This document shows, piece by piece, positions 16,599-23,107 of a stretch of DNA of 40,654 bases. Within the stretch, counting starts at the first letter, position 1; each line of letters begins with the position of its first letter. The position numbers were made by a program, and so were the translations under genes. Below the pieces are notes generated by a model. The model worked only from the letters and a program-made list of their open reading frames with translations. It did not search any database and was not told the DNA's origin. The stretch is taken from NCBI GenBank assembly GCA_003022725.1, contig PXSQ01000034.1:1-40654 (forward strand), in the 5' to 3' direction. The DNA comes from Halobacteriales archaeon SW_7_65_23 (GTDB lineage: Archaea > Halobacteriota > Halobacteria > Halobacteriales > Haloarculaceae).

Positions 16599-16830
16599 TC
16601 GCTACTCACCACACCTGGATTCGGGTGTTCAGTGCCACTAGCATAGTATTTAGAGTACATACATAACAGAATGGTGTTGAACGGGATATACAGTCGGAAA
16701 GTCATCCTGCCGGGAAACGTCGAATACCATCCGAGAATTCTATTCTATCCCTATCACTCAATTTTGGACGCTGAACCTGGCTATTATTTGTCCAAGGTTT
16801 AACCCGGTGAAGCGTAATAAATACCGTAGC
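16599..16830. other. Intergenic AT-rich region
   Basis: There is no gene. The stretch is lower in GC than the rest of the window and must hold the promoters of the divergent units on either side. Candidate TATA-like sequences are TAGTATTTAGAGTAC near 16645 and GCTATTATTTG near 16777. Confidence 0.4.
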
Positions 16831-16956
16831 ATGAATACAGAGTTAAACGATCTTGCTGTTACTCCCAAGAGTACCACGGAAACTCGATTGTTCAGTGCCT
16901 CTGATTTTGAGACAGCCAATCAGACTGCAGACACGTTGGAGGAATTACTAGGATGA
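16831..16956 (+). CDS. 41-aa ORF coupled to next gene
   Basis: This short frame (starting MNTELNDLAV, ending TADTLEELLG) is too small for most gene finders. It ends in a TGA that overlaps the ATG of the following gene (ATGA), and GGAGG lies 11 bases before that ATG, so the pair is translationally coupled. The peptide is acidic, with a disordered-looking N-terminus and a short C-terminal helix (FETANQTADTLEELLG). I do not recognise it. An antitoxin or leader role is possible but unproven. Confidence 0.55.
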   Translation: MNTELNDLAVTPKSTTETRLFSASDFETANQTADTLEELLG

Positions 16957-17375
16957 CCGACGACCACTCTACAGAAAATGGTTCATACGATACTCCACCT
17001 GAGACGCCCGACCCGCCGATGTACAAGGAATGGGAAGATGTTGAAACGTGGTCAAAGGTAAATCTTCGCTACCCGGTTCCTGGCGGGTGGGATATCGACG
17101 ACCACGGAAAGTTTCACACGACGTGGAAGCATGAAGACGGTGCAATACTGACGCGATCTTCGAAGCGAACACCGGGTCCGAAAGACACGTTCGCATTTAC
17201 ACTCAACGGTAAAGAGATCCACCGTGTTAATACCGGGCCTGAACGGCAAGAGATGCGCGAAGAGACGGTCTGGTTGCTCACGTTCTACGACGACCATGAG
17301 AATGTAGACTCACCGGAATCATTTCAACAAGAAATTCGAAAACAACAGAACACGTCGTTAAGTGATTTCGCATGA
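16953..17375 (+). CDS. Hypothetical protein, second gene of coupled pair
   Basis: The 140-aa protein has an acidic disordered N-terminus (about 25 residues) and then a compact domain rich in Trp and Tyr: MYKEWEDVETWSKVNLRYPV, GGWDIDDHGKFHTTWKHEDG, then TFAFTLNGKEIHRV and ETVWLLTFYDDHENV. The latter strands look like a small beta sheet. It is not recognised. Start choice is supported by the GGAGG ribosome-binding site at 16938-16942 inside the upstream ORF. It is the last gene before base composition returns to that of the core chromosome. Confidence 0.65.
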   Translation: MTDDHSTENGSYDTPPETPDPPMYKEWEDVETWSKVNLRYPVPGGWDIDDHGKFHTTWKHEDGAILTRSSKRTPGPKDTFAFTLNGKEIHRVNTGPERQEMREETVWLLTFYDDHENVDSPESFQQEIRKQQNTSLSDFA

Positions 17376-17531
17376 GCGAGAGTAGCCCCGAAATGGTTCT
17401 TCAACAATCCCATAGTTAGTTCAGCACAGGAGAATCTGATCCGTGAACATTTCATGTCGTTCGCAACTACAGGTCCCGCGCGCAGCAGCCACTGGGGGTG
17501 TTGTGCCAGCGAAAGCTGCGCTGTCCAGGGG

Positions 17532-18371
17532 TTATCGGCCGTTCCACTCGGGGTCGCGGTCCTCGAAGAACGCGTCGATCCCCTCGTTTTTGTCCTCGGT
17601 GGAGAACAGCGTCGTGAACAGTTCGGCCTCGTACTCGATGCCCGCTTCGAGGTCCATCCGGGAACTCGCTTTGACGGCTTTCTTGGCGATCTCCAGGGCG
17701 ACGGGGCTCTTGTCGGCCATCGACCCGGCGAGGCCGTACACCTCCTCGTCGAGTTCGTCCTCGTCCTCGCAGACGACATCGACGAGGCCGATCTCGCGGG
17801 CCTCGTGGGCGTCGATCAGTTCGCCCGAGAGGATGAGACGCATCGCCTGGCCCTCGCCGACGAGGCGGGGGAGGCGCTGGGTCGCGCCGCCGCCGGGGAT
17901 CAGCCCGAGGTTGATCTCCGGCTGGCCGAGTTTCGCCCGCTCGTGGGCGATCCGGACGTCGCAGGCCTGGGCGAGTTCCGAGCCGCCGCCGAGCGCGTGG
18001 CCGTTCAGTCGCGCGATGACGGGCTGGGAGAGCCCCTCGACGACCTCGTAGACCCGCGGTCGCTTGCCGATCTCGCGCTGTTCGATGGCGTCGCGCTCGC
18101 GGAACTCGCCGACGTCGGCGCCAGCGACGAACGCCTTCGCCTCTGCGGCGCCCGTCAGAACGACGACCCGGACGTCGCTGTCCTCGATGGCCGCCACGAC
18201 GTCTTTCAGCTCCGCCCGGAGCTGTGCGTTCAGGGCGTTGCGCGCGTCTGGCCGATCGAGCGTCACCGTCGCCACGCCGGAGACGTGCTCGCCGACGCTG
18301 GCTCCGAGCAGGTCACAGTCGGCCGCCGTCTTCTCGATGTCGTCGGCGCCGTCGACGCGATCTTCAGCCAT
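17532..18371 (-). CDS. Enoyl-CoA hydratase/isomerase family protein
   Basis: The 279-aa protein has a crotonase fold and should act on acyl-CoA thioesters, most likely hydrating enoyl-CoA in fatty-acid breakdown. LDRPDARNALNAQL, AFVAGADVGEF and NGHALGGGSELAQACD form the CoA and oxyanion-hole segments. EINLGLIPGGGATQRLPRLV contains the expected catalytic glutamate and glycine-rich loop. Residues 1-35 are an extra acidic extension. The ATG at 18371 is backed by AGGAGG about 10 bases upstream. A TATA-like GGATATAAAAATAACC (minus strand, about 18470-18485) lies ~100 bp upstream. The exact substrate cannot be told from sequence. Confidence 0.9.
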   Translation of the reverse strand: MAEDRVDGADDIEKTAADCDLLGASVGEHVSGVATVTLDRPDARNALNAQLRAELKDVVAAIEDSDVRVVVLTGAAEAKAFVAGADVGEFRERDAIEQREIGKRPRVYEVVEGLSQPVIARLNGHALGGGSELAQACDVRIAHERAKLGQPEINLGLIPGGGATQRLPRLVGEGQAMRLILSGELIDAHEAREIGLVDVVCEDEDELDEEVYGLAGSMADKSPVALEIAKKAVKASSRMDLEAGIEYEAELFTTLFSTEDKNEGIDAFFEDRDPEWNGR

Positions 18372-18483
18372 CGCTCCGTCCCTCCTGTCGCTGTCTGTTT
18401 CGACCCATGTCGGGATCATCCGCCGGCCGCACAAAAGTCGTTTCCGCCGCTAGGAGTGGTTGGTTGATCGGTTATTTTTATAT

Positions 18484-18600
18484 CCTTCGCGGCGCGCGCT
18501 CGTGAGCGTGCCCGAAGGGCCGCGAACAGACACCGTGCGAGGGAAGCGCGCAACGAGGCGCGCGAGTCGAGCGGGCGGGGGCTTTCAGCGTGCTCGTCGG
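18484..18600. repeat. GC-rich intergenic repeat ending GGGGGCTTTCAG
   Basis: A GC-rich block with many GCGCGC/CGAGCG inversions ends with GGGGGCTTTCAG. It is similar in style to the blocks at 18908-19020 and 33162-33376, which end CCTCGCCCTTTCAG. No protein is encoded. Confidence 0.5.
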
Positions 18601-18638
18601 TGCAATAACGACAGTGGAAATTCCTCGCAAGCCGGCGC

Positions 18639-18791
18639 CTACAGAATGAACAGGAACACGATCACCAGGAGCAGCAGCAACACGATCGAGTAGACGATCA
18701 TGCTAACGATGAACGACAGGATCTTGAAGGGCAGTAGGACCAGCTTTACGGGCAATGTCACGAGATTCCAGAGGGTGTTGAGCAAGCCCAT
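18639..18791 (-). CDS. Small two-segment membrane protein
   Basis: The 50-aa protein is almost entirely hydrophobic: an amphipathic start (MGLLNTLWNLVTLPVKLVLL) and then a long stretch FIVSMIVYSIVLLLLLVIVF that must cross the membrane once or as a hairpin. The ATG at 18791 is chosen because the preceding in-frame residues are polar and unlike a membrane protein start; an ATG at 18812 is an alternative. Small membrane proteins of this look are frequent in haloarchaea, but I cannot assign a function. Confidence 0.72.
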   Translation of the reverse strand: MGLLNTLWNLVTLPVKLVLLPFKILSFIVSMIVYSIVLLLLLVIVFLFIL

Positions 18792-18907
18792 TGTACCGGC
18801 GCTTGGTGCCATGCCGGTATCCGTTTGATGGCTCCGTTTCGCGTTCGAACCTGTTGTATGGCTCTCTGCGCTAGAAACCACCGTTGCAGCATTTGCTCAT
18901 CGAGTAG

Positions 18908-19020
18908 CGAAGAAAGCCCTCGGTGCGCTCGTGACGCCGCGGCTCGCTGCGCGCTTCGCTCACTGCGTTCGCTCCAGTGTTTGCGTCGCCGGGGCGCCGA
19001 CGAGCGCACCTCGCCCTTTC
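18908..19020. repeat. GC-rich intergenic repeat interrupted by a MITE
   Basis: Begins CGAAGAAAGCCCTCGG and ends CACCTCGCCCTTTC, matching the element at 33162-33376, which starts with the same 16 bases and ends CGCCTCGCCCTTTCAGTCC. Here the CTTTC is cut from its continuation AGTCCGCCAGGAA (19132 onward) by the MITE at 19021-19130. Confidence 0.75.
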
Positions 19021-19130
19021 ATAGTGATTGTTGTGACTCTTTAGGCCGGGCATTCGTCAGACTCCAGTTTCAGGCCGTGAAACTGCCGTTAGTGCGATGT
19101 AGCGCCGAAAACAATCACAATAATCACTAT
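19021..19130 (-). mobile_element. MITE copy 1 (110 bp, 19-bp terminal inverted repeats)
   Basis: Left end ATAGTGATTGTTGTGACTC and right end, read inward, ATAGTGATTATTGTGATTG form near-perfect terminal inverted repeats. The inside contains a hairpin, CAGTTTCA/TGAAACTG. The reverse complement matches the element at 20607-20717 over its whole length, including the internal hairpin, so I list this copy on the minus strand. It has no coding capacity. It is inserted in the GC-rich repeat at 18908. Confidence 0.88.
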
Positions 19131-19269
19131 CAGTCCGCCAGGAACGGGGTCCGGTGGGCCGGTAGAACCACGGTGAGCTCTCCAATCGGCAGCATAGCCG
19201 AGGGCCGGTTGTGCAGACGAGTTTCCAACCGTCCCTGGTTCTTTGCCGTGGCAGTCCGAAGGGGGGCCC
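19131..19269. other. Upstream region of beta-propeller gene
   Basis: The first bases (CAGTCCGCCAGGAA) continue the repeat that was split by MITE copy 1. No clear TATA box is visible, so the promoter of the beta-propeller gene may lie in or before the MITE. Confidence 0.4.
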
Positions 19270-20607
19270 ATGTCCGACAACTCCGGGGAGGGTGCCTCCG
19301 ATCGACGCGACGACCTCTACCCCAACGCTGGCGACGAAGCGGAGACGGGCGGTCGGGACCTCGCCCGGCGCTCGCTGCTCGCCGGTTCCGCTGCCGTCGG
19401 CGCGACCGTCACCGCCGGCTGCCTGGGTGAAGACGACGGTGGCAACGACGACAGCGACGACGGCGCCAACGGCAATGACGATCCGGCAGTCGTCGAGCGG
19501 CCGACGGTGTTCGTCTCGAACACCGGCGACGGCAGCGTGACGATCATCGACGCCGACGACCGGGAGGTCGTCGAGACTCGGACGATCGGCGTCGCCACGT
19601 CGTTCCCCTCCAACCAGTTCACCCCGCAACTGGCCGACGCCGCCGGCGACCCGCTGTGGGTCAACGCCGGCGACGGCGTCCGTGCGCTCGCCGCCGGCAC
19701 GCTGGCCGAACTGGCGCGCCAGGAAACCGGCTCCGGCGCGAACTGGCAGGAGCTGACCCCCGACGGCGAGCACCTGCTCGTGAGCGCCCGTGAGCCTGCT
19801 CACACCAACTACCGCCTCGATGCCGACCCCGACTCGGGGACGTTCGGCGAGGTGACCGGCGAACTCGATCGGACGTCGGAGGGCGGCCGCGGCGACGAGG
19901 AGGGTCCGGGCCCCTGCGACGTCACCGTCCACCCCGACGGCGCGTACGCCTACGTGCCGGATCTGTTCGGCGACACGCTCACCGTGCTCGACGTCGAGGC
20001 GTTCGAGATCGCGACGCAGGTCGACGTCGAATCGAGCGACGGCAGCACGCCGCCCGAGCCCTGGATGGGCACCGCAGCCTGGGACGGCGAATCGCTGTTG
20101 ATCGAGCACAACGAGGGCAACGCGGGCAGCGAGAGCATTTGGGACGTTAGCGACCCCGCCGACCCCGTCGAGCGTGCCCGGCTGACGCCCGACGACGGGA
20201 TGGGCGAGGGGCCGCTGACCAGCGAGATCGGCCCCGACTCCGCGTTCGGTTACGTGTTCGCGCCCGGCTCGAACGACGTGACCGTCGTGGACATTGAGGC
20301 CGGGACGGTCGAGAACCGGCTCGACCTCGGCGGATCAGCGTTCGCCGGCACGTGGGATCCTGCCCGGGAGTTCCTCTACGTCCCCGTGCAGGACGCCGGC
20401 GAGGTGGCCGTGATCGACGCCGCCGAGCGGGAGATCGTCACGCGTCTCGAAACCGGCCCGGAGCCGTACGGCGCCACCGCCGCGACGGTCCGGCCGGCCG
20501 AGGGCGAGGGAGCGGGCGGCTCGACCGCCGAACGGCTGTCGGCGCTGACCGGCAGCTACGAGACGACCTACTGCGTCGTCGACTGCGCCTGCGGCCACCG
20601 GCTGTGA
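19270..20607 (+). CDS. Tat-exported beta-propeller lipoprotein (YVTN/YncE-like)
   Basis: The 445-aa protein has a twin-arginine signal with R33-R34 and a lipobox ending at C51 (ATVTAGC), then a low-complexity acidic linker. It should therefore be folded, exported and lipid-anchored outside the cell. From about residue 80 it shows beta-propeller blades of the YVTN type: TVFVSNTGDGSVTIIDADD, AYVPDLFGDTLTVLDVEAF, GYVFAPGSNDVTVVDIEAGT, and LYVPVQDAGEVAVIDAAERE. The last 15 residues contain a cysteine cluster, CVVDCACGH, that could bind a metal. The stop codon TGA takes its A from the first base of MITE copy 2, so the native C-terminus may have been different. The start at 19270 omits nine upstream residues. 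Confidence 0.85.
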   Translation: MSDNSGEGASDRRDDLYPNAGDEAETGGRDLARRSLLAGSAAVGATVTAGCLGEDDGGNDDSDDGANGNDDPAVVERPTVFVSNTGDGSVTIIDADDREVVETRTIGVATSFPSNQFTPQLADAAGDPLWVNAGDGVRALAAGTLAELARQETGSGANWQELTPDGEHLLVSAREPAHTNYRLDADPDSGTFGEVTGELDRTSEGGRGDEEGPGPCDVTVHPDGAYAYVPDLFGDTLTVLDVEAFEIATQVDVESSDGSTPPEPWMGTAAWDGESLLIEHNEGNAGSESIWDVSDPADPVERARLTPDDGMGEGPLTSEIGPDSAFGYVFAPGSNDVTVVDIEAGTVENRLDLGGSAFAGTWDPAREFLYVPVQDAGEVAVIDAAEREIVTRLETGPEPYGATAATVRPAEGEGAGGSTAERLSALTGSYETTYCVVDCACGHRL

Positions 20608-20717
20608 TAGTGATTGTTGTGATTGTTTTCGGCACTCCATCGCAATATCGGTAGTTTCACGATCTGAAACCGGAGTCTGACGAGAGCACGGCGGTAACGA
20701 CTCACAACAATCACTAT
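20607..20717 (+). mobile_element. MITE copy 2 (111 bp)
   Basis: Begins ATAGTGATTGTTGTGATTG and ends with the inverted sequence ACAACAATCACTAT. It is homologous to the reverse complement of 19021-19130 across its length, and the internal hairpin (AGTTTCA-cgatc-TGAAAC) is kept. It abuts the beta-propeller gene and lies before the halocyanin gene. Together with copy 1 it frames a 1.5-kb segment in inverted orientation. Confidence 0.88.
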
Positions 20718-20885
20718 GAGTGCCGGAGCCGGCCACCGACTCCCGCTGCCGAGAGTGGCACGTCGACGGCTGGTTGCGAAACGCCACCCGCTCGCAGGCA
20801 GTCGAGCAACGACCTCCGGCTGGGCGCGAGTTACGCAAAACTCACCTGCCCTTATCCACCCCATGAACTGTAGACTCAGCTGCAA

Positions 20886-23027
20886 ATGAGTAACCGTTCA
20901 CTTCGCGATCGGCGGACTGTCTTGCAAGCGCTCGGTGCTGGCTCCCTCGTCGCGCTCGCTGGCTGTAGCGGCTCCGACAACGACGGCGGTAACGGGAACG
21001 GCAACGGGAATGGGAACGGTTCGATGGAGGGGGTTCCGGGCGCCGACGTGCTCGGCGGGCCTGACGACCTCCAGTCGTCGGCGACCGTCGAGGCGCTGTC
21101 GCTGGATTCGGACCAGGGTGCGGGGCAGAACGTGTTCTCGCCCGCGGTCGTCTGGGTCGAGCAGGGTGCGACCGTGACCTGGGAGAACGTCAGCGGCAGT
21201 CACTCCGCGACGTCGTACCACCCGAACAACGACAGGCCGCTCCGGATACCGGAGGGCGCGTCGTCGTTCAACTCCGGCGTCATGACCGAGGGGGACACCC
21301 ACGACCACACGTTCGACGAACCCGGCGTGTACAACTACTACTGCAGCCCCCACGAGGGGCTGGGGATGGTCGGCCTGGTCGTCGTCTCGGAGGCGGCGCC
21401 CGGTCCGGGCACCGAACCGGTCGAGGACGTCGACAGCGGCGCCGTGGCTGACGGCCTCACCTCGCTGCTGGACCTCGCCGGCATCGACGTGGAGCCGGCC
21501 GAGAGCACGTACGGCTGGACGGACGCCACCTGGGATTCGTACTGGTACTCGCTGTACAACATGAGCACCAACATCGCGATGGCCGGCAACGGCGTCCCGT
21601 TCCCGCTGAACGACCAGATGGCCCAACTGCGCGACCAGCGGCTGCCCGCGATGCTGGAGAACGCAGACACGGACCGTCCGCCGGTCAACAACCCCAACCT
21701 GACGTTCGCGGCGTTCACCAGCGGCGATCCGTCGTTCACCCAGCAGCCCGTGCTGGAGGACGATACCGGGCGGCCGGACGCCTCGACGCTCGCCTGGGAC
21801 CCCGAGACGTCCTCGGGCGTCGTCAGCCCCTCGTCGCTGGCCTGGACCCACCTCAAGGGCGTCACCTGGGCGAAGAACTTTCAGAAACACTTCGACGCCC
21901 TGCCGACCGCGATGGCGCCGAAGTTCCGCGCACAGCTGCTCACGACGCTCGCGCAGGTCGGCATCAACGCCGCCATCCTCGTCGGCGGCTCCTGCGGCAA
22001 CGGCGCGCTGACCCACGGCGACTCCTTCGAGTTCCTCTCGGAGTACCGGCCCGCGGCGGGCCGGATCGAGGACGAGACGCGCCGCCCCCACCACCACGCG
22101 GCGATGCTGTGGTTCCTCGGGGACATGACCAGCCTCGCCCGGAACGGCTGGTTCGGCTACGTCAACCCCGTCCCGCTGCTCCCGAAAGACGCCGACAGCG
22201 AGGCGGTGTTCGACCCGCCGGTCGGCATCCAGGAGATCACTGACGGCGTCGCTCAGGCGACGATGGGGCTGTTCGACCCGGCCGACGTCGTCGAGCAGGA
22301 GTCGACGCGCTCTGCGGGGCTGTTGCTCGCCGCCGTCAGGTACTACGGCCCGCAGGCCGGCAGCGACGACGCCCATGCAGCAGCGGTGGAGTACACCAAC
22401 GGCCTCGCCGAGGAGATCGAGGAACACGTCGCCGACGACGGCCGGGTCGAGGACGGCGCCGCCAACCAGGCCGCGACCCAGGGGATCGTCGCCCAGGGGC
22501 TGGTGTGGGCCTCCGAACTCGACGGCGTCGACTACACCGAGACTGCCGAGGACGTGCTGGGCTACCTCCTCAAGGACCTGTGGGATGACGACGCCAGCAC
22601 GTTCGCGACGGGCGTCGGCGACGACACCTACACCATCACGCCGCAGGACGCCGGCGACATCACCGGGGGGATCAACGCCGCCGACGCCGTCCTCGGGATG
22701 GACGTCAAAGAGCAGTACGCCCGCTACTTCGACCAGACGGTCAACCGCGGCCGCCTGCAGCGCGCCGAGCGGACGCCCTCCCGGGACGGGAGCGCCGAGC
22801 ACATGCTGCCGCTGCCGCCGAACGCCCGCGGCGAGCACGGCCAGGCCGCCGTCTACAACGCCGAGATCGAGTACGACACCGGCGCCGACGAGTGGACGGT
22901 CACCGACGATTCCTTCGACACCGAGGCGTCACTGTACCTCGCCAACCAGGAGATCTGGATCAGCCAGTGGGGCGGGGACTTCTACCAGGGCCGGGGCGTC
23001 CCCGGCGGGAACGACACGCCGGAGTAG
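20886..23027 (+). CDS. Tat lipoprotein: halocyanin domain fused to a large helical domain
   Basis: The 713-aa protein starts with a twin-arginine signal (RDRRTVLQALGAGSLVALAG) and lipobox cysteine C27, then a Gly-Asn repeat linker. Residues ~60-170 are a blue-copper domain with all four type 1 ligands visible: H106 (SGSHSATS), C153, H156 and M161 (YCSPHEGLGM). The remaining ~540 residues are not recognised. They are rich in helices with repeated AA.LL patterns and conserved-looking segments such as RPHHHAAMLWFLGDMT, WFGYVNPVPLLPKD and SQWGGDFYQGRG, which suggest a helical barrel or toroid. The copper domain should pass or receive electrons at the outer membrane face. It follows the beta-propeller gene on the same strand, with MITE copy 2 in the gap. 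Confidence 0.85.
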   Translation: MSNRSLRDRRTVLQALGAGSLVALAGCSGSDNDGGNGNGNGNGNGSMEGVPGADVLGGPDDLQSSATVEALSLDSDQGAGQNVFSPAVVWVEQGATVTWENVSGSHSATSYHPNNDRPLRIPEGASSFNSGVMTEGDTHDHTFDEPGVYNYYCSPHEGLGMVGLVVVSEAAPGPGTEPVEDVDSGAVADGLTSLLDLAGIDVEPAESTYGWTDATWDSYWYSLYNMSTNIAMAGNGVPFPLNDQMAQLRDQRLPAMLENADTDRPPVNNPNLTFAAFTSGDPSFTQQPVLEDDTGRPDASTLAWDPETSSGVVSPSSLAWTHLKGVTWAKNFQKHFDALPTAMAPKFRAQLLTTLAQVGINAAILVGGSCGNGALTHGDSFEFLSEYRPAAGRIEDETRRPHHHAAMLWFLGDMTSLARNGWFGYVNPVPLLPKDADSEAVFDPPVGIQEITDGVAQATMGLFDPADVVEQESTRSAGLLLAAVRYYGPQAGSDDAHAAAVEYTNGLAEEIEEHVADDGRVEDGAANQAATQGIVAQGLVWASELDGVDYTETAEDVLGYLLKDLWDDDASTFATGVGDDTYTITPQDAGDITGGINAADAVLGMDVKEQYARYFDQTVNRGRLQRAERTPSRDGSAEHMLPLPPNARGEHGQAAVYNAEIEYDTGADEWTVTDDSFDTEASLYLANQEIWISQWGGDFYQGRGVPGGNDTPE

Positions 23028-23072
23028 CCGCACCGGTCGCCGGACCGTCTCCAGACTCGCTCGCTGTCGGTC

Positions 23073-23107
23073 ATACTGGTGAGTAAAAGAATTATAGCCA
23101 CCAGTAT
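23073..23107. repeat. 35-bp inverted repeat between convergent genes
   Basis: ATACTGGTG (23073-23081) is mirrored by CACCAGTAT (23099-23107) with an AT-rich loop. The right arm and loop match 141-161, and the left arm plus loop resembles 7288-7305. It overlaps the stop codon of the TRAP permease. It may serve as a two-way terminator or be a minimal transposable relic. Confidence 0.65.

Noticed and set aside
20898-22838. 646-aa antisense frame over the halocyanin gene
   Set aside because: Shadow of codon bias; no motifs, whereas the plus strand has a signal peptide and a complete copper site.
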